From Dendrocalamus latiflorus (taxonomy: Eukaryota > Streptophyta > Magnoliopsida > Poales > Poaceae), in the NCBI GenBank assembly GCA_017311315.1, contig CM029666.1, positions 31,630,749 through 31,694,748 of the forward strand: DNA of 64,000 nt, read 5' to 3'. The notes below the pieces were generated by a model that saw only the letters and a list, made by a program, of their open reading frames with translations, was not told the DNA's origin and did no database searches. The translations under genes and the position numbers were made by a program. Below are positions 38,659 to 55,326 of the stretch, piece by piece; position 1 is the first letter of the stretch; every line of letters begins with the position of its first letter.

Positions 38659-39150
38659 GGCAGTGTTTGGTTCGAGGGACAGGGACGTCCCAGGTAGGAT
38701 ATCCCACCTTGGGGTGGTGTTTGCTTCTGGGACAAGCAGAGTCAAGGACATCCCACTAGGAATATTCCTTGTAGATCCAGAACCAGGCAATCCTCTTTTT
38801 TTCATGGGACAGAGTCATCCCACGTGGGATAGAGTCATCCCACCTCTTTGTTTTTTTAAGTACTATTTTGTTTAATTTTTTAAAAAAAAACTCAAAGGCT
38901 TATGTGTACAAACATATCAACAATAGCCTTCAATTTTTTTTTAAAAAAAAACTCAAAGGCCACACATGTCCCACCTTCATCCTTCCATCCAAACAAAGGA
39001 TGGGACCATTCCATCCCACTTTATCCTTCCAACCAAACAAAAAACAGGGATGACTCTATCCCTCTAACCAAACAAAATATGGGATCATCCCATCCCAAAA
39101 CCAGGGACAGGACAATCATATCTCACATTGTCTCTAAACCAAACACAACC
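38659..39150. mobile_element. Tourist-like (Harbinger) MITE, 492 bp
   Basis: Terminal inverted repeats are GGCAGTGTTTGGTT (left) and GGTTGTGTTTGGTT (right, minus strand). It is flanked by the 3-bp target duplication TAA (38656-38658 and 39151-39153), the signature of PIF/Harbinger elements. The interior is rich in GGGAC and ATCCCA phrases and has two similar AAAAAACTCAAAGGC blocks (38883 and 38945). No coding capacity. Confidence 0.75.
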
Positions 39151-39204
39151 TAAGATGCGAGTGACTGGGACAAAATTAACCCCTTAAGGCGCTTCGTATC
39201 CGCC

Positions 39205-39650
39205 CTTGCATGCGATATCGAACAGGTCGATCGCTGGTTTGATTGGTAATAACCGTGGGTAGAATGGTAAAAGATGGCTTCACAAATCGCAGTTCACATG
39301 CTCTTCCCTTGTCTGCTGCGCAGAATCCAGATTGATTAGAATGTTTTGTGCCTGCGTGTGTGGTCGGGTATTTTTGGGTGCCGGCCGGCAGGAAAGGGGA
39401 AGCGTGCGAGTTCAGGCCAGCTTAAAGGCTAAGCAAAGCACACGCTGTGTGCGCCGAGACACCTGGCGAGTTCTGGTCCCTGGTTCACTCAACATGGGCA
39501 GCAGTTGGGGTTCGTTGTGACCACCTAGGACACCTGGCCTACGCTCGCTCGCTTCATCGGTACAAGAGAATAATGCGATTGTGATGTTGACAGCAATTCT
39601 CCAAAGCTCCTAATGGCGATGGGATGAATTGCGTGGAATGGTTTACAACT
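39205..39650 (+). repeat. Second copy of the AG-peptide downstream segment
   Basis: Direct-orientation homologue of 37310-37725 with insertions and deletions: about 60 extra bases after the GATTGGTAAT block, and a rearranged CAGGCCAG area. The AG-peptide reading frame itself is not present before it, so only the 3' flank was duplicated or the duplicate gene has been deleted. Confidence 0.85.
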
Positions 39651-39760
39651 GTCAACCATCCGTCCGTGGAAGCCTTCCCTTTTTGCTGTGACTAATAATT
39701 TATGATTGTAATTGATAAATTTTAATCATAATATGGGTGTTTCTGTGAACGAATTGAATA

Positions 39761-40670
39761 TGTTAGAGTTAGTAATCTTGTTTTAGTTTGGAAGTCATAG
39801 TCGTGTACGAGTTGGTGATCGAAGTCGTGTATAAGTTGGTAGTCGAGTCAGTCTTGATGGTCGTGTACGAGTACGACTCTATCGTAGTCGGAGCTTGTGT
39901 CATAGTCATAGTCTAAGTTCGAGTTGTAGTCGTAGTTGAACCCGAGTCGTAGTCGTAAAGCAGGGTATAAAAGGACATAGGCATGTAACCGAGAGAGAGC
40001 GAGTTGAGGCCAATGCGATTGATGTAATCGAGAAGCAAAGCAATAGAGAGAGTGATCAGGGTGATCATAGTGATCGGTGTGATTGAGAGAAAGAAATAAA
40101 GAAGAGAAGAGCAGTTCGGCTCTAGGAAATCTATTGAGTTCATCATGTTCGTAGACATGCTCGTAAACAGAGTTATGACCGCGACCATGTCGATCAAGCA
40201 AAGATGTCCGCAGGAGCAGCAGATGTGGTCGTAAGCAAGTTACGGCCACAGTCACAGAGTGAGAAGACGTGGTAGTGGCTGCAGCGAGAAGATGTGGTCG
40301 TAAAGGAGTTACAACCATGGTCGTGAAGCAGCTAACGTGGTAGTAAAGGCTACGATAACAGCAGTCGGCAGAGCCTTTAATGTGGTCGACAGAATCACTG
40401 AGAAGTCATAATTGAGTTACGACGATAGTGATTGACCGTGGTCGAAGGAAGTGCAGTGCAGCGGCGGTGAACGTGGTTGTAACTTCTGCTGAAGGTACGG
40501 CTTCATGGTCGGAGCAGCGAGTCAGGGTGGTCAGAGAACTAACAGAGTGGTCGTAACGTCTCAAGAGGTGGTCGTAGCCTCTTGAACATGGTCGTACGGT
40601 TGCGGTGTGTGGTCGTAGCTACTACAAGGTGGTCGTATGGGTCCTAGGAGTGGTCGGTAGGACTGCAACA
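39761..40670 (+). mobile_element. Copia 5' LTR, 910 bp
   Basis: Termini are TGTTAGAGTT and CTGCAACA. A TATA box GGGTATAAAAGG lies at 39963-39974. It is followed two bases later by the primer site TGGTATCAGAAC (40673-40684). The right half is filled with GTGGTCGTAA and TTACGACCA phrases able to pair. No matching 3' LTR downstream was found; the nearest relative is 33714-34358. Confidence 0.8.
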
Positions 40671-40672
40671 GG

Positions 40673-40684
40673 TGGTATCAGAAC
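40673..40684 (+). other. Primer-binding site of the Copia element
   Basis: TGGTATCAGAAC is the initiator tRNA-Met complement with the usual plant form TGGTATCAGA. Confidence 0.8.
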
Positions 40685-40708
40685 TAGCATACTTCGGTTT
40701 TGAAGATT

Positions 40709-41400
40709 ATGGGGCAACAAGGCGAAGGCTCAGGGTGGGCTAATCTCCCTCCAGTACCCTCTCCTGATGACCGACAATTAACCGGTGTGGGAAATAAAGA
40801 TGAAGACAAACGTGCGCGCCTAGGGAGTCTAGGGTGCAATCGATCCGAAGAAGGAGGGGGAGGTGAACCTCGCCAAAGACGAAGAAGAAGATGACGAAGC
40901 GCTAGTACTTCTCTCCTCATATGTTGAAAAGAAGCCGACCATGGTGATACTGAATGAGGAGAATGTAGTTCCAACACTACGCATGAAGGAAGGTAGCCAT
41001 GATCATACGGATCAACAGTACTTGGATAATGGAGCAAGCAATCACATGACGGGAGATTGCTCCATGTTTCATAAGTTCAACGAGAAGGTTTGGAGCAAGG
41101 TCAAGTTTGGTGACGGCTCCACGATGGAGATAAAGGACAAAGAGATGATGATGCTGCAATGCAAAAACGGAGATAAAAAGTTGTTAACAGGGATTTATTA
41201 TATACCAAATCTGTGCAACAACATACTTAGTCTCGAACAGATGACAAAAAGAGGGTGCAGGGTGGTGCTACAAGATGAGCTCTTGCATGTGTATGATGAG
41301 AATAGAGATTTATTGATGAAGATGAAAAGATCTTTAAATCAGTTGTACAAGATTTCTTTGAAAAATTGTAGGTCGGTTTGTGTGAAGAGCAGGATGGAGA
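40709..41400 (+). pseudogene. Truncated Copia gag-pol (protease and pre-integrase part)
   Basis: After the primer site a short Gag start (MGQQGEGSGW, ATG at 40709) is followed within about 300 bases by Copia protease. YLDNGASNHMTG at about 41020-41060 is the aspartic protease active-site region in the DNGAS form seen in this Copia group. GAG-pre-integrase-like sequence follows (YYIPNLCNNILSLEQ at about 41198). Most of Gag, including the zinc knuckle, and everything after about 41380 (integrase, RT) is missing. The element is dead. Confidence 0.75.
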
Positions 41401-41663
41401 AGCCAAATTATGGTGAAGATGCAGTCGAGGTAGACTCCTCAATAGACAGCGGCGCAGGAGGTGCGCACACACATGCAGGCAGAGAGGAGGAAGCGTTGTC
41501 GTAGCAGGCATATGCACAACTGACACAGAGGGAGGTCGAAGCAGCGATAGCTCAGGTGGTTGGTATAGACCACATGCAGTTGGCGGTGTGCATGCAGTCG
41601 TAGCGAGCAGGGGCTTAGGAGGCCAAGGTGTCGGGACCCACAGGGAGGTGGGCGCATCCCTGT

Positions 41664-42177
41664 CAAGATACCACATTTATTCTTAAAAAAGCTACTAGAA
41701 AACTACACTTTCAAGAAATAATTTTACAAAACCACATTTATTTTTACCGATCATTTCAACGAACACACTTCCATCACCAACAACCATTTTTCATTGAAAA
41801 TCACAGCACATAACCTTGTTACGCCAACCGGTAGACGCTGTTGCGTAGCCAACTGACGTAGAGGGTGTTGTTTACTCTAAAGAACTAATGGTGCAAGAGA
41901 AGAACACCATTGCAAGAGACGGAAGTTGAGTTGCAGTGAAGTTTGACACATGCTACGTCGATTGGTCGTGCACTAGTGCCCTTCACATCGGCATAACGGA
42001 GTTAGGTGTTGGAGTCTCAATGACATGTGGGCCACCTTGTCAGAATGGCTGCAGGTGATGAAAGTATGATTCTTTAAAACGATTGGTAAGAATAAGTGTG
42101 GTCATGTAAAACTAGTTCTAAAAGTGTAGTTTTCTGATAATTTTGTAAGAATAGGTGTTGTTTTATCAAATTTACTC
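41664..42177. mobile_element. Long-TIR (Mutator-like) non-autonomous element, about 510 bp
   Basis: The first and last roughly 100 bases are inverted copies of each other. The left arm has CACATTTATTC, AGAAAACTACACTTTC, ATTTTAC and ACCACATTTATTTTTACC (41673-41743). The right arm, read on the minus strand from 42177, has the matching CACCTATTC, AGAAAACTACACTTTT, GTTTTAC and ACCACACTTATTCTTACC. Such long terminal repeats around a non-coding centre are characteristic of Mutator-like MITEs. A target duplication was not resolved. Confidence 0.7.
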
Positions 42178-43328
42178 TACAATCTAATTCATGTTGTTAG
42201 TTCGCAATTCAGGCTGTTGTGAGCATTTCTATCTTGTACCAGCATGGCACCGAAGATTACTCAATTAATTGGCTGAGTGCAGATGCCATCACCAGGTAAA
42301 GGGCCTCTTGGATGGAAGTGAGCCTGTTTGGGAGTGCTTAAAACCAGCTTCGGCTTTCAAAAAGCCAGTAAGTCCCCCAAATGGGTCAGCTTGCAACTAG
42401 CTTATGGCATAAGCCAAACGCCACATATAACTAGCAAAAGCCAAAAGGCAAAAGCTGGGTGAGAGGTGCTTCCCTAGCCTTATTGTTAATCTGATTTATG
42501 AGAGTGCCCTTGTAAGCTGGAGTTATTTACTCACAAATGCCATTGAATAAAAGGATGGTAGGGATTGAGGAACCCTAGCTCCATTCCAATTAGCTCCAAT
42601 TGAAGGGGTTAGCTTTCTCTCCTATGAGAGGCGAACGACATGCCCTAGAGCCCGTCCGGTCATCTGCCATTGCCCCTGAGGCTAGTCTCCCATGCTAGTG
42701 GACACTGGCCCAAGTTCCTCCTCTCTTCGGTCTATGCGAGCCACTGCTGGCTCGGCCTCCCGCCCCTCCTCTCTCCAGTCCATGCAAACCACTACCGGCC
42801 TGGCCTCCCACCGTTGACACCACCCCAATGCCATGTACCACCGAACGCTACCGCCAACATCTCTTAAGCATCTAGGCCCCCAAATTAAATGTTTTGGTAG
42901 TTAATAACAACCATGTTTAAGGGACTAACATGGTTTCTAAGATGTGGAGGAAATGTTTAGCCCCGACAGAATGTGAAAGCTTGCGTAAGGTGAAATTGGA
43001 TGGATCTAGCTCAAGGCAAAGGTAAAATAGTTAAGGACCACTTTCATAGCTTTTGCCGATTTTGAGGTTTGGAGTTAGACCAGATTGCTATAATAAGTGC
43101 CATACTATTAAGATGGGCCTTTGTTTAGTAGTTTGACAGTGCTTTGGTGTCACATAGATCAATCCTTGTGCATACTACCTCTTGGACTTGCATTTCTTAT
43201 CTTTGGTTTTCTAAAAAAATAGGCTGGTGCAACTACCATTGAAAGCATGGTGCTACAATGTGGTATGAACATTTCTTAGTTGATGGTACCTTTTTCAGAA
43301 CATGTATTTTCTGTGACTTTGTAAAAAA
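42178..43328. other. Intergenic stretch with a small repeat, no gene
   Basis: 42310-42480 has MITE-like sequence: GCCTGTTTGGGAGTGC, then CTTATGGCATAAGCC and AAAAGCCAAAAGGC. 42500-42850 has a CTCC-rich block with repeated TCTCTCCAGTCCATGC-like phrases, and 42860-43328 is unassigned. No supported reading frame. Confidence 0.35.
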
Positions 43329-45290
43329 ATCATTGAAGTTCCCTAGAACCAGAAGGGGAGCCAGTGAAAAAGGATAAGGACTTGACACAACCAATCATTG
43401 AAGTTCCCCAAAACCAGAAGGGGAGCTAATTGAGACCTGGCACCAGTATGACACCTTCAAAAAAGGGCATATCAGATCTGAACATTCCCATGGAGGGAGA
43501 AATCAGCATGGATATGTACGCACACATCGAAACTGAAAAACTAAAGGGACTTGCTACCGCAACTGGAAGGTGCGGTGAGCAGGTAGGAGCATAAGAAGAA
43601 TTAACTCATGATGAAATAGCTATAAACTATGTACACATGGGAGAATCCATGAATAGGACAACAACCAATGTTGATATCTATTTTGCAAAGAAAATTGCCA
43701 CAATCATCGATCTTGATCCAAAGCCCGCATTGCTCGCTGAATGTAAGAAAAGATCAGATTGGGAAGATTTGAAAAAAAGTAATAGAAACTGAATTATTAT
43801 CTCTGAATAAAAGAGAGATACTTGGGCCTATAAGCCGCACGCCTCCTTATGTGCACCCTGTAAGGCATAAGTGGATATTTGTTCGAAAGAGAAATGAAAG
43901 AAATGAAATTGTAAAATATAAAGTAAGGCTTGTTGCACAAGGTTTCACTCAACGTCCAGGAGTTAATTATGAAGAAACCTATTCCCCGATCATGAGTAGA
44001 ATCACTTTTAGATACTTAATCTCAATAGCAGTAAACCTGAACATAGAAATGAAATTGATGGATGTGGTAACTGCATACCTTTATGAAAACTTGGATTCGA
44101 AAATTTATATGAAGGTACCTAAAAATATCTTTGTCCCAAACCAAGACAGAGTAAATAAAAGTCTGTACAGTGTGAAATTCAGGAAATTACTGTACGGACT
44201 CAAGCAATTAGACAGAATGTGGTATAATCACTTAAATGACTTTCTATGCAAGAAAGGCTACACGAACAATGAAGATTGTCTCTGTGTATTTATATGACGG
44301 CCCCAGAATGGATTTTGTATAATCTCAATATATGTAGATGATCTGAATATCATCGGGACCATAGAAGACATAAAGGAAGTAAGTTCTTACCTGGAGTCTG
44401 AATTTGAAATGAAAGATTTGGATAAAATCAAATATTGCTTAGGCCTGCAGATCGAACATGTCCCTAAAGGAATATTAGTATATCTGTCAGCCTACGCCCA
44501 GAAGGTGTTAGAAAAGTTCAGCTTTGCGAAGGCATACCCATTAAAAGTACTGATGATCGGGAGATCTTTACAGCAAGATAAGGATCCGTACCGACCTAGG
44601 GAAGAGGGGGAGGAAGTCCTAGGACCGGAATTCTCATACTTAAGTGCAGTAGGAGCACTTATGTATTTAACGAACTGCACTAGACCTGATATTGTATTTG
44701 CCATAAATCTATTAGCAAGGCATAGTGCAGAACCTATCAAAAGGTATTAGCAGGGAATAAAGGACATCTTCCGCCAAGGAAGTAAGGACCTTGGGTTATT
44801 CTACAAAAAGAACCAAGACTTGAATATAACTGGCTATGCAAATGCTGGATACCTGTCAGACCTGCATACTGCAAGGTCACAAACCGGCTATATATTCCTG
44901 TGTGGTGGAACTGTAATTTCATGGTAATCGTCTAAGCAAAGTCTTGTAGCGACTTCGACGAACTATTCAGAAATCATAGAGCTATACGAAGCCGTACTAG
45001 AATGTTTTTGGCTCCGACGAATGATTCACGACATCCAGCAGTCATATGGGAAGAATATCATGTAAGCTCCCACAATCATCTATAAAGATAATGCAGCATG
45101 TGTTGCACAAGTGCAGATGGGCTACGTGAAGAGTCATATCATAAAGCATATCAACTTTAAGTTCTTCTATGCTAATGAATTGCAAAAGATGGACGAAATC
45201 AAGGTACTGCATATTAAGTCATGTGAAAATCTTGCAGATTTATTCACTAAGTCATTCCCAGCATCTAGTTTTAAAAAATGTGTATGAGGA
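43329..45290 (+). pseudogene. Copia pol pseudogene (reverse transcriptase and RNase H)
   Basis: The order is that of a plant Copia polyprotein. The pre-RT linker (about 43590-43850) is followed by reverse transcriptase from HKWIFVRKRN and VRLVAQGFTQRPGVNYEETY (about 43866-43980), then LLYGLKQ and the catalytic YVDD (about 44330). The connection DLDKIKYCLGLQIE (about 44418) leads to RNase H with KDNAACVAQ (about 45090) and a C-terminal ADLFTKS (about 45235). In-frame stops occur at about 43592, 44297, 44748, 44925, 45064 and 45285. A 61-base-offset repeat of ATTGAAGTTCCC...AACCAGAAGGGGAGC lies at 43333 and 43396. The element cannot make a functional enzyme. Confidence 0.85.
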
Positions 45291-45860
45291 ATTGGAATGA
45301 TGAGAGTTAGAGAAGTGCAGAATTTAGAGGGAGATTTTTCTCAAGCCCATTATTAAAACTTGATCACGAAGATCGAGTACCCAAAGAATAAATCCTAAAG
45401 ATTAAATACAATTGGGTGAATTGTACTCTTTTTCCCTTGACGAGTTTTTTTAAAGTTTCTTGGCCAAGGTTTTTAATAAGGCAATTCGTGCAATGCAACA
45501 TAGCATGCATTATGTACTCTTTCTCAAATTTTTTTCTCACTGGATTTTTATGGAGTTTTGATGAGGCATGAACGTGTCGGATGAGTACCTGGGCCTGGAT
45601 TTGAAGCCTTGGCATATGATGGACACCTCACCACTAGGCTATAAATAGGAAGTCCCATTGGCTATTTTGTACGCACGAGAAAGAAAAAGCAATAAAAAAA
45701 CCAGGAGTTCTTCCCCCTATCTCTGTGTTTCTAATCTACTATTTACATTGCTATGTGATTGATCTATATTTTGCATAGCAAAAAAATTGATCGGATTGGA
45801 TTCGTCAACGACGGTTTCTTAGCAGGGAATACCGCAACACTTTGGCGAAGGGGAGGGGCT
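45291..45860 (+). mobile_element. Purine tract and 3' LTR of the Copia element
   Basis: TTAGAGGGAGATTTTT (about 45325-45340) is the polypurine tract. LTR-like sequence follows with the grass Copia pattern of TTTTTCCCTTGACG, AAGGTTTTTAATAAGGC and GATGAGGCATGAACG. A TATA box (GCTATAAATAGG, 45639-45650) and a leader ending near GCAACACTTT complete it. No 5' partner was recognised. Confidence 0.6.
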
Positions 45861-46289
45861 TCTCTGCCTTCTCTTCGTGAAGTTCGAGAATCTCAATGCG
45901 TAGGGTGCAGTGGAGGAATCTCAATCCGTAGGGGATAGTGGAGGGAGGCAATACAGCCTGAGTCGGTAGGGCAGAGGTGTCTTCGGCAGAGAACGAGAGC
46001 CTCGATCGTGAAAAAGTTCAGCAGCGAGAGATTGGATCGATTGAAGCAATGGTTATAGGTGAACTCGCTCAGTGAACAGCACCAGAGGCGGCTCAACTTG
46101 AGACTTAACTACGAGAGAGTACTAATGAACAGCCAGACACACCGCTTATACTTCTGATAACTTGCGGCAAAGATACAGAACTCAATGTAACATAGAAACA
46201 GATCCACCTGGTCTTATGCCAACGTCTGACAAAACCGTTCATGTAAACGCTAAACATAGGGTATATATTGTACGATTCCAGGCATCTCA
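45861..46289. other. Intergenic / 3' UTR of the eL42 gene
   Basis: 46100-46289 is likely the 3' UTR of the minus-strand eL42 gene. 45880-46090 contains a repeated CAATGCGTAGGG / CAATCCGTAGGG phrase and no gene. Confidence 0.45.
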
Positions 46290-53349
<7,060 letters not shown>

Positions 53350-53430
53350 GGCTGCGGAGCTGCGGGTCCCCTCCTCCCTCGATCGGTTGCTGCTTCCACG
53401 GTGCGCCGGCGGCGCAAGCTGGGTGCCGAT

Positions 53431-53477
53431 AACCCTAGGCACGTGCTGTCTGTCGTCGACGGGTTGATATATATAAA
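53431..53477 (-). promoter_or_regulatory. eL42 promoter: TATA box and telo-box
   Basis: On the minus strand TTATATATAT (53467-53477) is followed by TAGGGTT (53431-53437), a telo-box, about 80 bases before the proposed ATG. Telo-boxes near the transcription start are typical of plant ribosomal protein genes and support placing eL42 exon 1 here. Confidence 0.6.
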
Positions 53478-53561
53478 TGAGCCGGGCTGGGCTACTGGGC
53501 TGGTTGGGCCTCTCTGAGTCTCGGCCCACTAGCCGTTCCCCTGGTCCCACTCTCTTCCCAT

Positions 53562-55211
53562 TAGTGGTGGCCAATGGGCCGTGTCGGGTCGGCACGGCAC
53601 GGGTCTAGCGGCGGTACGACCCGTTTAAACATGGCCCGTTAAGGCCCGCCAAATAAATGGGTCGTGTCGTGCAAACCCACGTCCTAGCCGTGCCGGCACA
53701 GGCACGGTTACAACTAGTAAAAATCGTAAAAAATGTAGAAAATTAAGAAAGAATTCAGAAAAATTATAGAAAATTATAGACATTGTTAATCATCAAGATA
53801 ATTATTTTCAATGACATAATGAGCTTTATTAATTTGTTAAATTATATAGGATGGCTGCCTCGTTAAAAACTTTACCAAGTAGAAAACTCAACTTGAGAAA
53901 ATCTTGGTAAAGAAAAAAGAGTACAGCCTATAAAGCTCATTAGTGACTACATGTGAAGAAAAAATATTGAAAATCCTATTCATTGCTATCTAGATATAAA
54001 TTCTCAAATGATTCTTCTAAATCTCTATTGTCTGCAGTATGTTGGAGTCTTGATTCAACTTATTCCCAGTCTTTGACGGTCAGAAAGATTTCGACCATCT
54101 CGTTCGAGAGACTTATTCGTCGCTCCTCGATTATTCTTTCAGATTCACCAAAATTTAAAGGTAAATCTTGAGAAACAATGAATTTACGAAGAGATTCTCG
54201 AGCTACCTCTGGGTTGTACTCCTAAGTACGTACCGAGTTGTCAGGGTTATATTACAGCTGCGTTTGGCGCATTTGTATTCCTTATTTTCTTTTGCAGTTT
54301 GCAGCATGCCGTTACATGTGACTTGTACCACCTGAAGATTTTGCAGACAATTCATTACCACAAATTTTACAAACAACATACCTCACCAAATTTCCATCAT
54401 CGTTGGTCTTGAACTTCTTATCTAAATTGTTCCAGACTCTTGATGTACTAACTCTTGTTCTTTTTGCACCCGTACTATGGGTTGTGGATGCACATATTGA
54501 GCCAACAGAAGATGGATCGATTGGACTATACGCCATCGGGGCTGTCGCTTCTTCTGGATCTCCAGTTTGTTGTGGTTGTGGACTTTCCACGGATAGATAT
54601 CCTTCTTGAAAGGATTGCATATCCTCCGCCGAGAGGGCGAATTCAGAGAGTTGAAAATCGTAGTTCTCCATTGAATCAACTGCAAATTAAAGTAGTAAAG
54701 AACAATTAACTTACTATTGAATCAACAAATAATAAATAAAAATTAAAATAAGACAACACTATTACCTATTTTGCATCTCTCAGAAAATTCTTTGAAGTTT
54801 TTTTAATTTTCTGAATTTTACATGAATTTCTCACTAATTTTGCCAAATTTGCGCAAACACTACTGGATTTTTCACAGCTAAACAAAGAAATAAGAGTAAG
54901 GTTTAAGGTGTAAAAAATGGAGGCCAGATGCCCCCCTATTTATTGAAAAATTGTCATATTTTTTTTGAATTTTTGCTATTCTTTTTGAATTTTTTTACTC
55001 CGAACGATTAAAAAACATCTATATTTCAACCGGGCCGGGCCGTGCCGGCATGACCTGTTTACGACCTGTTGCGGGCTGGGCCGTGCTGGCACGATGTGCC
55101 GTGCTATCGGCCAGACATGACCGGTCTACCGGGCCAGGCCGTGCTCGGACAGCCCAACAGTACCGGGCTGCCCGCCAGCATGGTTGAGCCCGGCCCACTT
55201 GGACAGCTCTA
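53562..55211 (-). mobile_element. Internally deleted hAT transposon (1650 bp)
   Basis: Imperfect terminal inverted repeats: left TAGTGGTGGCCAATGGGCCG, right on the minus strand TAGAGCTGTCCAAGTGGGCC. The flanking 8-bp target duplication is CTTCCCAT (53554-53561) and CATCCCAT (55212-55219), 7 of 8 identical, as expected for hAT. Subterminal regions are filled with GGGCCGTG, GGCACGG and CCGGGC motifs in both arms, likely transposase binding sites. It carries a transposase remnant on the minus strand and lies in the space between the eL42 and VTI1 start codons. Confidence 0.85.
53970..54671 (-). pseudogene. hAT transposase remnant with BED zinc finger
   Basis: The minus-strand frame starts at 54671 (MENYDFQLSEF). 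It contains a BED-type zinc finger: SRVWNNLDKKF, then VVCKICGNELSAKSSGGTSH at about 54312-54410. A stop interrupts the finger between its His ligands at 54312. Further down the strand the reading continues with RESLRKFIVSQDLPLNFGES (about 54150-54210) and then directly with SLSNEMVEIFLTVKDWE (about 54062-54115). In intact hAT transposases these two motifs are hundreds of residues apart. The catalytic and dimerisation core has therefore been deleted, leaving both ends, as in Ds-like derivatives. Confidence 0.8.
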
Positions 55212-55326
55212 CATCCCATCAGTCATTTCCGTTTCTAGCTTGTTCCTTCGCCCGACTCTGGTCCCACGTCTGATCGGAAGGGAGGAGGAAGATTTCGAGG
55301 GGTTTTAGCCGGATCGGATCATCGCC

